64,000 bases of DNA from Pogonophryne albipinna (taxonomy: Eukaryota > Chordata > Actinopteri > Perciformes > Artedidraconidae), in contig CM053260.1 in the NCBI GenBank assembly GCA_028583405.1, positions 29,746,538 to 29,810,537 of the forward strand, read 5' to 3'. A program made the translations under genes and the position numbers. The notes under the pieces were generated by a model. The model made no database searches and was not told the origin of the DNA. It saw nothing but the letters and a program-made list of their open reading frames with translations. Shown piece after piece: positions 48,800 through 61,183 of this stretch (position 1 is its first letter; each line of letters opens with the position of its first letter).

Positions 48800-49799
48800 N
48801 NNNNNNNNNNNNNNNNNNNNNNNNNNNNNNNNNNNNNNNNNNNNNNNNNNNNNNNNNNNNNNNNNNNNNNNNNNNNNNNNNNNNNNNNNNNNNNNNNNNN
48901 NNNNNNNNNNNNNNNNNNNNNNNNNNNNNNNNNNNNNNNNNNNNNNNNNNNNNNNNNNNNNNNNNNNNNNNNNNNNNNNNNNNNNNNNNNNNNNNNNNNN
49001 NNNNNNNNNNNNNNNNNNNNNNNNNNNNNNNNNNNNNNNNNNNNNNNNNNNNNNNNNNNNNNNNNNNNNNNNNNNNNNNNNNNNNNNNNNNNNNNNNNNN
49101 NNNNNNNNNNNNNNNNNNNNNNNNNNNNNNNNNNNNNNNNNNNNNNNNNNNNNNNNNNNNNNNNNNNNNNNNNNNNNNNNNNNNNNNNNNNNNNNNNNNN
49201 NNNNNNNNNNNNNNNNNNNNNNNNNNNNNNNNNNNNNNNNNNNNNNNNNNNNNNNNNNNNNNNNNNNNNNNNNNNNNNNNNNNNNNNNNNNNNNNNNNNN
49301 NNNNNNNNNNNNNNNNNNNNNNNNNNNNNNNNNNNNNNNNNNNNNNNNNNNNNNNNNNNNNNNNNNNNNNNNNNNNNNNNNNNNNNNNNNNNNNNNNNNN
49401 NNNNNNNNNNNNNNNNNNNNNNNNNNNNNNNNNNNNNNNNNNNNNNNNNNNNNNNNNNNNNNNNNNNNNNNNNNNNNNNNNNNNNNNNNNNNNNNNNNNN
49501 NNNNNNNNNNNNNNNNNNNNNNNNNNNNNNNNNNNNNNNNNNNNNNNNNNNNNNNNNNNNNNNNNNNNNNNNNNNNNNNNNNNNNNNNNNNNNNNNNNNN
49601 NNNNNNNNNNNNNNNNNNNNNNNNNNNNNNNNNNNNNNNNNNNNNNNNNNNNNNNNNNNNNNNNNNNNNNNNNNNNNNNNNNNNNNNNNNNNNNNNNNNN
49701 NNNNNNNNNNNNNNNNNNNNNNNNNNNNNNNNNNNNNNNNNNNNNNNNNNNNNNNNNNNNNNNNNNNNNNNNNNNNNNNNNNNNNNNNNNNNNNNNNNN
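48800..49799. other. Assembly gap (1000 N)
   Basis: Exactly 1000 N, a placeholder size, so the real distance is unknown. Any frame across it is meaningless. See the finding on a likely false join. Confidence 0.99.
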
Positions 49800-49809
49800 T
49801 GTTACTCAC

Positions 49810-49959
49810 CAGCGAGGTCTCTGCCAACTCCCAGCGCCAGGCCATCTTTGATCCATAAGACAACGCCATGGTACCCGGGGATAGTGCATGGTAACGTCAC
49901 AGGCTGGCCTGCCACCACCACTAAGTCCTGGGGCTGCTGGGAAAACATGGCCTCGGCAC
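49810..49959 (-). CDS. kirrel3: kirrel3-type immunoglobulin-domain exon
   Basis: 150 bases, acceptor TTTCCAAAG, donor GTGAGT (plus 49804-49809). Both ends are phase 1, the standard for Ig-domain exons. It reads [20 protein letters not shown], then [19 protein letters not shown] and LALGVGRDL. This is the first half of the first Ig domain of a KIRREL (NEPH) protein, with the first Ig cysteine and the core tryptophan. FSQQPQD and [11 protein letters not shown] fit KIRREL3 best; KIRREL1 has GMGQGL and KIRREL2 differs more. KIRREL3 is a cell-surface homophilic adhesion molecule of synapses. The signal-peptide exon must lie at higher coordinates beyond the window, and the next exons at lower coordinates, where only the gap and dcaf1 are found. 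Confidence 0.9.
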
Positions 49960-50220
49960 CTTTGGAAAACAAAGAAAAAGAGACAAGTTAGATTTGATAA
50001 AATCCTCAGGAAGAGTGCTAATGCTGCAGCACATTCCCCTAGTGGCCAAACACTGGAACTACAACTTTGGTGTCAGTAGTTTGCCATATCTTTTTCACCA
50101 CCTTGAATGAACCCTTTAATATCCGTTATTCAAACTATTAGGTCTTAAAAGTTGTAAAATATGCTAAAATCCCATTTAAGAGTTAAGGTTGGCCATGATT
50201 GACGGAATTGATTAAGTGCG
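49960..50220. other. Start of the inferred kirrel3 first intron
   Basis: No coding. This and everything to 64000 lies upstream of the kirrel3-type exon on its strand. The first intron of KIRREL3 genes is very long, which accounts for 14 kb without a gene. Confidence 0.6.
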
Positions 50221-50224
50221 TGGC

Positions 50225-50500
50225 TTTATGAATAATAATAATAATAATAATAATATTAATAGATCACATTTGTATAGCACCTTTCAAGGGACCCAAGGCC
50301 GCTTTACATGGTGAACAAACAAACAAACAAAAATAATAAAGAAAAACACTTAATAAATAGCAGTAGGAGTGGAAGCAGGGGGACTGTGATGGGTTAGGGG
50401 TCAAAGGCCATGGTGAACATGTGAGTTTTTAATGATGACTTGAAGATGTCAAAGGAAAGTGCCATGCTCTATGGATCAAATGGATGCCGAACACCGCTGG
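50225..50500 (-). repeat. LINE/SINE-type repeat with (ATA)n end
   Basis: (ATA)n at 50230-50256, then TAGATCACATTTGTATAGCACCTTTCAAGGGACCCAAGG and GCTTTACATGG. This is a widespread fish repeat; the trinucleotide tail at the left suggests minus orientation. No coding. Confidence 0.55.
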
Positions 50501-53210
50501 CAGATTGCTGAAGGATCACCATGACATTGTTATACTTTTGTTCTCGTGTCAGGCTGTTTTGGCTTCATGCCCCACTGAGTAACTTTCATAGGAATGTACG
50601 GGGCCGCATCACCAACGCTGTATCCAGTTCTCTTTATACATCCATGGATTTGACCCATTTAAACCACTACACCATTTCAATATAACAGGGGGAAAAGGAC
50701 ATCACTCTAGACCAAGGAGGGGAATCAATGTGTCTTTACAAACACCTGCTCTCAACATTTCAAGTGTTGCATGATGGGAAAATGAAGCGAAGTGCACCAG
50801 TCCTCTTGTCAGACTCACGTTGGAAGAACCCTAAAGGGTGATACACAAACGTGGCACATTCTTTCACTATTCATGATACGGAAACAAGATATTGTACACG
50901 AATCTGAGGTGTCAGCACAGCGCCGGGAATGAAGCACGGGCAAAGAGACAGCCGTCACAGCTCGGCTTGGTTCATTTATGAAAGATGTCACTGTACAGAT
51001 GGGCTGGGCTCTTACACACGACAGCAGATAACACGATTGTGTCTGCCAACACTGCTTTAGTGGCATACATTAACTCCAGCTCACACCCATGTATTCCAAC
51101 TGTGCAACTGCTATTAGCTGCACTCCTCCACCGTGTGTTCAGACGGAAAGTGGTGTGCAGTGAACTCCATTAGAGGCAGAGGGTGTGTTAATGGGGAGGG
51201 GGTACAGTGGCTGGTGAAGAGGTGTGGGTGGTGTTGTGGATCAGAGTGAAGAGTACAGAGTGGTACTGATGTGTAGTTAGGAACACTGGCAGGCTGCCTG
51301 TCAACTAAAGCCTACACACACATATGCACACTGACATGCATTCATGCAGGCGCAGTCTGATTCGAGAGCGTGAACTGCAGCAAAGGTTTAAAAGTGTCAC
51401 TTTCTGCCTCGCACTCTGCTGAGACAGTTTTGTGACCAGCTATTTCTTTTTTTAAACTTCTTAGATCCATTGCTGGGATCAGAATGTCTGCCTCGTTCTT
51501 GAACAACGTATTCTCTCTCATTGCTATGTGCAGCAGCACCAACACAGACACACTATTATGCTTTTTTTCAAACTTAATCATAAGCAAATAAAAAGCTGAT
51601 AGAAGAATAACATGTAATGAATTAATAACAAGCGGAACAAAGAAAAAACGGAGAATGTGAAAGCGTATTTTTCATCTTACAACATCTTTGTATCATATTG
51701 CAGTAATCTTTTGCAGCTCTTTGTATGCTTGGTTTTATATTCAAAGGAAATTACTTATCCTATTGCAGACAAGGAAATTGATTAGCTTTGTTCTACGGTT
51801 TCAAAACACACGAGAGAAAAAGATGGTTGTCATACAAGAAGATTTTAATTCAGTTGGAAAATGCCATTAGAATCCCCACAAGTCATTTGTCAGCCTTGAA
51901 CTGAATTTCATGTGATGGATAGCTTGTTAGAGATGTAGGCAGAAGTTTTCATATTGATTCATGCACTCTCCGTCCTCACACCAACACTGCACTACACACA
52001 GAAGGAACACACACACCTGCCACATTTGAATATATATCTATTACCAAACCAACAACAGGGAAAAAATAACATCCTGCATCTCAAAGCATATAATGCGTCA
52101 TATTGAGACTCAACAGCTTCTGCCTGTATGACAAGACCCTTAAGTGTGCATGTATATTGCGGGTAATGCTGGCTAGGTGACACTTTATCTCAGCATCGAG
52201 TATGTTTTGCCCTTCAAACCTAGACAGCTTTGTTCGGCACTGACTGTGTTCTCACGTGAGGAGCTTATCTTGGCTGTACTCCGCTACACAGTGATGAAGC
52301 ACGCTAATATATAGACAGCTACTTGACAGATCTCTTGGCATGTTCAGGAAAACCAATGTAAATGTCAGGGAATCTTGTATCGGCTCAGTCTTGACTGATA
52401 ACATCAAACGGTTCAGCCTGTGCTGTAATTGATTTAACATTGGAGGGATGTCTTTGTTGCTGCATAATTCCTACAACCTACCTTTGTCCTAGATCTTTTA
52501 CCCATTCTCTGGACTCTCTGCCTCATGTGTTAAAAATGTGTTTTCATTTTCAGATATGCTACCTATCATGCAGCTACATATTCACAGAGCATCACTATCA
52601 GATTGAACATTCTTGGGTGCCGTTTAACTTGATGATGTGTCTTGCATTGAGGCATATTTTAGCACATCATTTGCAGTAAGACTTCTCGCTAATTCTGTGT
52701 CACACTCTGCCCTGAAACTGTTGTAAACAAAATCTGACTTCTCAAGCAGCCCCCTCAAGACATGAATTAACTGCAATCGACTGAATCACACACGTGAGAC
52801 ATTACTTATAACTTATCTTGAACATTGGACGGTACCCCAAGTTTTATAATGTCTTCTGCTGCACTAACGGGTTTTCAAAGTCTAAAAAAATAAACCTGAT
52901 ATTTTCACCTGGGTGATTTCAGCTTGAGCTAAGGGACATATTTTAACAAAAATGGTGTGTTTGAAGCTACGGGTATGGTGTTGAAATATGTAAACATGTT
53001 CTTACTCACGACATAATCAAGCTGCATTTTTTAAATTGTAGGATTACGATCTTTACCAATACTCAAGACTAAAAGTATGGAAGGACAAAACTGAATGTTT
53101 TGTTTCTTTCCGTTAACCGTCAAGTGGGAAATACGTTTTTTTTTGTGTGTTTCTCTTAGTATCCTAAGATACTGTTATGTTTGGCTGTGAATTTTTTTTA
53201 TTATGAAGGG
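50500..53210. other. Intronic, no gene recognised
   Basis: Unique-looking AT-rich sequence with no supported exon or tandem repeat. Stop-free frames are short and without homology. Confidence 0.5.
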
Positions 53211-53214
53211 CAGA

Positions 53215-53396
53215 CCATCTATTTGTATTTATTTTGTTTTTTTTAGAAAGGGGCAGGTCACATAAGATTTTATTCTTCTCCCTGCTCCTTTTCGCTCAAT
53301 GGTGTTTTGGTAGAGTGATGTTTTCTTGGCCATTATTGTACATTTGGTTTTGCGTACCATGAGCGGGACAAATAAAAATGAAATGAAAATGAAATT
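53215..53396 (+). repeat. LINE 3'-end remnant
   Basis: GGGGCAGGTCACATAAGATTTTATTCTTCTCCCTGCTCC, then TTTGCGTACCATGAGCGGGACAAATAAAAATG and iterated GAAAT. This looks like the 3' UTR and short-repeat tail of a fish LINE; no coding part. Confidence 0.5.
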
Positions 53397-53399
53397 AAT

Positions 53400-56300
53400 G
53401 GCTAGAATAACCCTTCAAAAAATACTCAAAAGCAAAAAATGTGTGGCGGTAAGTAACCAGTTTGCTGCTTTGCATAGGAAACAAACAATCATAACATAAA
53501 AACATGGTGTGTATGTAGTAACAGAAGCCAGCTAATTTGAATTCAGATGGAGATCACAAATGGTGTTCTCAACGAAGAGGGCTGACACTTTAAGAACAGG
53601 TTTTGATGCTTAAAGTCACAGTTTTAGACCTTGAATGTCACTTTAGACTATCTTGATTAGGGATCCTACCTCTGCAATATATTAAGTATTATCAAAGCAC
53701 GATTTCCTTTAAAGTCTGTACTGTTGCCAGAAGACTGATATTCTAGAATGGCTATTAAAATACACCGGTGATAGAACGAATCAAAGACGTAAGTGACACC
53801 AGCTTGTACTTGAGACTTGTGCAGTTCAAAAGCGACCTCCTTCATTCAATTTAAAGCCTGGCTGAGTCTTTTAAAGGGACACCGCAATAAAGAAATTAGG
53901 TGATGTGTTTGAGAATGCTGGGGCTCACATCAAGGTGGCCATATCCATTCATCCTTCCCCTCTGCACCAAATAAATCCCTGTCTTATCTGCCACATTTAT
54001 CCTTCACTTGGCATCACATCGTTGGGCAAAGAAAAAAGAGTGTCCATCCCGGATCTACCCCTCTACTTCATGTCTGCCAAAGTGACAACCCCATGATTCA
54101 ACATTATTTTCATAATCAAAATGTCTATGTTAGAGTTAGGAACCTCATTTTAGACTTCATCTCACACAGTAGCATGAGGAGAGGAGCGTGATTGTGCTCA
54201 GGTGCCCACAGAGCTACATTAATAATGCTTTATCTCAAATCCTGGGACTGACTCCAGTGCTTGGTAACAGAAAAACAACATAAATGATAAAATGAAATTT
54301 CGAGACATGCTATTTTGTTGTGAGACAAATGGGCCTTGACTTCAGGGTTAGGTTCTGTAAATGTGTGGGCACACAGAGCAGAAATAAACACCTTTTTTGT
54401 CTGTCGCTAGAGACAGGAGTGCTTTGTGCTCAGCAACAGCCAAACCTCTACTAGAACTTAAAAATCTGAACTCATTTTTGCACGCATTGTCTTTGGAAAT
54501 TGGTGACAATAACAGAGAAATGTTTTAATTCAGAACTTTGGATTTGCTTAATAGAGCAAAAGAAAATGAAGGTCAGCATGTTTGATGGAAGAAAAGTAAT
54601 TATAAGTTGTTGTTTATCTTAGAAAAACATCCAATTATGATATTAATCTGGATACAGATTGGAACAATGGTCAAATTGCAATTGCAGGGTACATCTTCAA
54701 GGATAAGAATTGATTCCTCAGAAGACAAACATCTCTCGGTGTTCGGACATTATATAATAAATCCGTGACAAAGTTCAGTTTATAACAGGGAACACACTTT
54801 CAAATGCACACATCAAATATAAGATGTTGTTTTACATTTCTATATCCACAGGAAAGGAAATTACAGTGGTGAACCAGACGATGCATCAAATCAAAGGCTA
54901 TGATTTCTGCCGCGTTTGATTGAATGCCCTGTATTTACAAAGGTGAGGCAGACCTTTGATAAGGACTGCCCAGTTGTTTCAAATGAGGGGGAAAAAAAGC
55001 CGTATTCACAATGTGGACCAGCACTTTGCATCGCCTAATGTTGTCATTTCACTTCAGATAATTAGTTTACCATTGGACTGCTGCCGCATTTCCACACACT
55101 CCAGCTCTATTTCCCCCTCAGTGCTAACTGCCCCCAATTTCATCGCTCTTTGCCAATCAGGCCTGGAAATTACCGTTACGGACACACATCCAGCCCACTT
55201 CAGAGGAATAATCAGCATGCTGTCTGTGAGGCATGAGGCCACACAGCACCAAAGCTTAGCCCAGGATCATTATCAAAAACTATTACCCCTCTGGCCTGGG
55301 CATTTTATACCAGCAATTTAGAAGCACAGGAGGGCTGGAAAATATGGGGAAGTGGGTGAGTTAGTCATTGTAGTTTGGTAGCCAATGGCAAATGTTTCTT
55401 TTTTATCACATTGCTTTTGGTAGTTGTTATTATTGTATATATAAGTGAGGGGGAGAGGTTTATTTGTATATCTCAAATACTAAGGTACTGTTGCCATAGG
55501 TGATGTATGCTCGTTGGTTTTGATAAGGGTCTGCATTTAAAGACTGTAGGAACATAGGAATTGCTTGTAGATCCTATTGCAATGGCCACTGGACACTGGG
55601 ACTATACTCCATTAGCAATGCAGGGGCTCCTACTGGTCCATTTGTTAAAAGCACACAGAGCAGATGCACCCCACAGGAGCCAATAGCTCTCTTTCTTTTT
55701 TGGCCTTTTCAGAGCTTTGTAAATGAATACTCAACACTTGTAAAAGGAATCCAGCGGTGTCTTTTCTGGCCTCTAGGTTAATAAAAACCCAAATCTTCTG
55801 CAATATGGATCTAAACTGCAACTGACACTCGACTATTATACTCCATATTTCCAGCAGACCTCCTACTCCTCTTTGACCTTCATCAGCAGACACTGATTAG
55901 TCAAAAGCCCACAACTCCAGCATGCATTCTTTCATTCTCACCGTAGGTCTAATGGCCATGATTTGTGCGCTTTAATTATCGGCAGCATGATCATTCATTT
56001 GACACTGTCAGTGAAGCATGTGAGATTCATCACTCCATAAATAAACATGAAATAATGACTTCTATCATGCGTGTGTTTATCCCACTCCCATCCATGTTTG
56101 TGAAAGTCAGTTTTCAATTGGTGATAAGTGCACTCTGGTAAACGTCTGAAAACAGTATTTTGACAAATTGAAAATGGAAGCGAGCACATTTCTGAGACGT
56201 TAAAACGACATTAAATGTGTGTCAGAAACTTGGCAGGAAAATAGCAGTCATGGCCATTGGAAGTCATGCTTCGATCAACGATGTTTTATAATCTAATATA

Positions 56301-58269
56301 TACACAATATAAATTCAGCAGCAATGGGTCGCCACATAAGTCATCCGATGATTCTGATTATCCTTGATTGATTTACTGCTTGTTAGAGTGTAAAAAGGAA
56401 CTTAGCTCATCTTGCTGAAATACATCTGTCAAACTCCATGACTGGTACAGCATGTAGTTACAAAGAAAGTAAGCATGCACCCTCAGTCAATGCACAGGGA
56501 ATGGTTTAAGTACGCTTTTTTATGAACTCAAGTCGTCAAAGATTGCCCTCAGAGTGTTCTGAAAAGAGGAAATTACTTGAGACCACGTGAAGCAAGGTCT
56601 ACCTTCAGAGGGTGAAGGAACAGCGGGAATGAAAAGGCCTATTTTCCATGATACAGCAGTATTCACTGTAACAATGGATTTTTTAAAAATCTTTTTGTCA
56701 GATGCTGTTTTAGGCAAATTTCAAAACTGCTTTCTAAAAGATTTTTGACGCCCTATTCCTCCGAGCAGTCAGGCTTTTGTTATATGGGCTACTGCATTCA
56801 TATACAAATGTAATCCTCAGATGCAGCTGTCAATGTTACAACAATAGTAACCAATAATGAATATTTCATGAAGCTCTATCAAGCCCATTAGAGGCGACAT
56901 GTATTACTATCACTCGGTCGTCCTCATCAGAATGTTCAAATCCTTTTCCCTGCCTGTCCACTTGTAAAACAAACACTGCTGTATGCAGACTGATAATACG
57001 CCAGGCCTATCTCTGCTGTGATGGCTGCCATTATTAGTAAGATTTGTCTGTGGGAATGCAAATTCATGAAGCAGGGAAGATAAACATCAGTGCTGCTGGA
57101 AGACGCCCTCTCTCACACTGTGCATTAGTGGAGCATGACAGTTGCCAAGGCATAATCAAGACGGATTGCCTCCGATGATGACTTCTAAAAATTACAAATG
57201 GCAACAGCGGGGAAGGCCTTGCAGGCATTCGCTTTATCATCAGCTATAAGGCCAGGAGAAGTGAGATTCCATGGGCTCGGAAACAGGAGTACCAGGGGCC
57301 ACAAACTGTTTATTATCCTCCCATGCTGCATCTTTTCTGGTAGTTGTAATAGGTCATCAAGACATCATGAGTCTTGGAATGGATTCTTACCTTCCTGCAT
57401 AATCCTGGGGTTCGTTGCATTAACAGGGTTTACGCATGGTCTTAAACTATGCCGGTCTTAACTTAAGCCTGGCCTAGGAGTTACATGAATTGATCCATTA
57501 AGCCTGGGTACAAATCATATTCAACAAGCAAGCATAAAGCAAAGATCTGAAGGGGGGACAAAACTGTCTGTGTCTGAATATCGTGATAACAATTAAACTG
57601 ACATTCAATACTATGAAAGCTATACAGTATAAGAAGCAGAGACTAAAAAAGGTGGTGAAGAAGTGCCAGATGAGGTGACTGGAAAAACAGAGTGTGTTGT
57701 TCAATGCAGACATTTTACACCCAGAAACGATATGAAATGAAAATCTGATACATGCACAGCATTACAAGATATTATTAAAAACTATTGATGCTGTGTTCTC
57801 AAATTGTTCTAAAGCCATTTGATGTTGACTTGGATTTCTACAATCGATAATGATAATTTCATCAGATGCCGTGAATTCCACACATATAGCTCGGCCCTCT
57901 CCTCTACACTCCTTTGATGAGAAAGCACTAATGAAATATTGAACGAAATCTGATTTGCGATATGAGTTCGCTTATATTTTTTATGATGGAAAATTGTTTA
58001 TGGAATATGGCTCACAAGCACCAAAAACACTGCTGGTTTGAAGGTTTATGAGTAAGCAGATCTAGTGTGTACTTTAACAGAGTTGGTGAAGTTTACTGAA
58101 TGGAAAATAGGACAATACCCAATACTCAATGGTGAGATTGCTGATAGCCACTGCCTTATGTTCTTGTGCCGCATACACATTAATATCTTTACATCCATGT
58201 CCGTGAATTTTTATTTTCTTTGATCCTCCATAGTGTTGCCACAGTGTTGAATTAGCAGATTGTTCCCAC
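53400..58269. other. Intronic, repeat-poor; possible conserved non-coding elements
   Basis: Nearly 5 kb with almost no repeats, rich in homeodomain-type TAAT and TTAATTA words. The block 54900-55320 is notably balanced and complex in composition. No exon supported on either strand. Confidence 0.4.
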
Positions 58270-58273
58270 TTAA

Positions 58274-58654
58274 AGGTGGGGTAGGTAAGTTTGAGAAACC
58301 GGCTCAAGATACACTTTTTGTTATATTCCATGGAATGCTCTTAACATCCCGATAGCAATGAATATCTTAAGTGCTTTGACAAAAATCCATAAAAAAATGT
58401 CATCTGTGGAAGTCGTAGTACTGTAAAAAGCACGACCAATCATCTGAGCCGGCCCGGCTAAAATAACTGGATGGCCTACCTGCCTGTCAGCCTTCCATCT
58501 GTGCACAAACTTATCTCGTGCCCTCATTGGTCATGTGCGCATTTGTGTGTGTTGGAGGAGGGGCTCTGTAAGGAAGTGGCAGATTTTTTCCAGTTGTGTA
58601 TTTTCAAATTCTAGCGCACTCGAGCTGGTTTCTCCAAAATGACCTACCCCACCT
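58274..58654 (-). mobile_element. TTAA-type miniature inverted-repeat element, copy 2
   Basis: Inverted relative to 5902-6263. A perfect TTAA flanks both sides (58270-58273, 58655-58658), with ends AGGTGGGGTAGG...CCTACCCCACCT. 381 bp, non-coding. The interior is collinear with the reverse complement of copy 1. Confidence 0.92.
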
Positions 58655-58659
58655 TTAAT

Positions 58660-60009
58660 CCTAGCAATTTACGCTGCAAGGCAATACGCATAGTGGAGCT
58701 GTAAATCACATCAACCTGCATTGACAAGAATGGACACATTTTGGCTTGTCTTTTTTAGTTTAGTTGGTGTAACAGATGTAAAGTCCAATCTGAAGAGTTG
58801 AGTTGAGTTTTAGTGTAGGAGTAAAGATCGGTTGTTGCAACAAGTTAACCGTAACCCTAATCCTTACCCTAACCCTAAAACAACTACTTTATCTTCTTCT
58901 GAACTTTTCTGGATAAAAATGAGACTGCCTTAAACACAAAGGTCTTCAAGGTTGTCAGGCTCTAAGACATCCAGGTGAATGGAATTCAAAAATATATTAT
59001 AGTCCATCTTAGTGCATGTTGTGAGCTTTGTCCTGGAATTACAAGACCTCATCTGACCACTGATTGTAATTACTGTTTTAAAGCAGCAACTCCCGTGGGC
59101 TGGTTTCCAAGGTAACTACAGTTCAGCGATTCAAATATTCTAGTTAGCAACTGAATGCCACATAACCCTCCTCCCCTGGCTGGTATTGATTAAAAAAAGT
59201 GTGTGGAAATGGAGCGACTCGCTTTGCAAACTGGACTAGTTTTTTTTAGCATACACTTTTGCATAATGGCAAGCAGGGACATAAAAGAGATGCAAATGAG
59301 TGAGTGAGATGGAGAAGAAAATAAGTTTGGGACTTCAGATGGGGACTGATTGAATCGGAAGGGTCCCTTCTGTTTCATTACATTCTTTCTTTCTCAACTT
59401 TCAACACTTCATCGCCTCCTGCCTCTTCAGAGCACTCAGTCAATGGGTTATTTGTTTGAATTTTCGTTTTCAGAGCTCAAGGACAGCAGTGCTATTGTCT
59501 CTTTGCTGACACGTAAACACTTGAGCGTTTACCGAGAGTGCGGTGTCAAGACACTGATGATTTGGAAAGGGGATATGTTTGTGGAGGGGAGGGACAATGA
59601 AGGGTGCTCAAAGTGAGCTTACATTGGGATTGATCATGTTCATTAAGAGATGATGAGCATTTGAAACAGACGCAGGTGGCTGATTTGATGGATGTGGTGT
59701 GGAGAGGGACAGAGTCCAATAGGGCATATCATATATTTTGAGGGAGAGTCTCATTTTTCTATTACATGATATGTCACAGGCACAGAAAGCCACATTGAGC
59801 TGCCTTTTGTCCAGCCATAACTCATATTTGGTGAGGCTGACAAGATAAAAGTGTACCTTGACTTTCAAGACTTGGAGCAGTCTCTCTTTTGAGTGAGATT
59901 AAATCAAGAGATGGATCAAAGTTCTTTGAAAATAAAGCCACAAAGAAAGGTGTCCAATTCCTATAAAGGTTTAACAAGGTCAAATAAGTTATTATCAAGT
60001 GTCCATGCT

Positions 60010-60046
<37 letters not shown>

Positions 60047-60306
60047 CTCTGAGGTGGTTTTAATTCAGTTCAGATTCAGGATAAAAATCCAGCATAAAAT
60101 ATTTTACATAATTTGAAAGAACAACTTAACTGTAAAAGAGAACATTTACCAAAAATATTTTGTTTAAGAATATCCTCATTGCACTTTCCCAGCATAGCTA
60201 AAATAATAGCTAATAATAAATAATTATATCTGGTAAAGATTTATTTTACATGAGACATGTTGTGTATATGTTCTTTTCCACTCTATTCACTGTTGCTATG
60301 GAACAC

Positions 60307-60339
<33 letters not shown>

Positions 60340-60480
60340 TTTTTTTGTTATACAGTATATGGACACATTTAACAAAATATGTTGCGTTTAGTCTGTAGCA
60401 TAACTGGCATAATAAACCAAAGTACAACATGAGCATGTGAGATGTAGGGAGAAATATAGGCCTTGTTTTAAGTGCAAAAG
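58660..60480. other. Intronic, no gene recognised
   Basis: Only short repeats: a few CCCTAA-like units (58853-58878) and (CAA)n runs at 60010-60046 and 60309-60339. No supported exon. Confidence 0.5.
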
Positions 60481-60483
60481 ATC

Positions 60484-61183
<700 letters not shown>

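Noticed and set aside
48742..49991. Frames spanning the N run
   Set aside because: They consist of unknown bases.
54956..55321. 121-codon plus-strand frame
   Set aside because: No recognisable domain or splice context; the stretch reads more like a conserved non-coding block.
58321..58527. 68-codon minus-strand frame
   Set aside because: Lies wholly inside a non-coding miniature transposon (58274-58654); the other copy at 5902 does not conserve the frame.
58853..58880. Telomere-like CCCTAA units (also near 46248)
   Set aside because: Only two to four imperfect units, too short to call an interstitial telomere.
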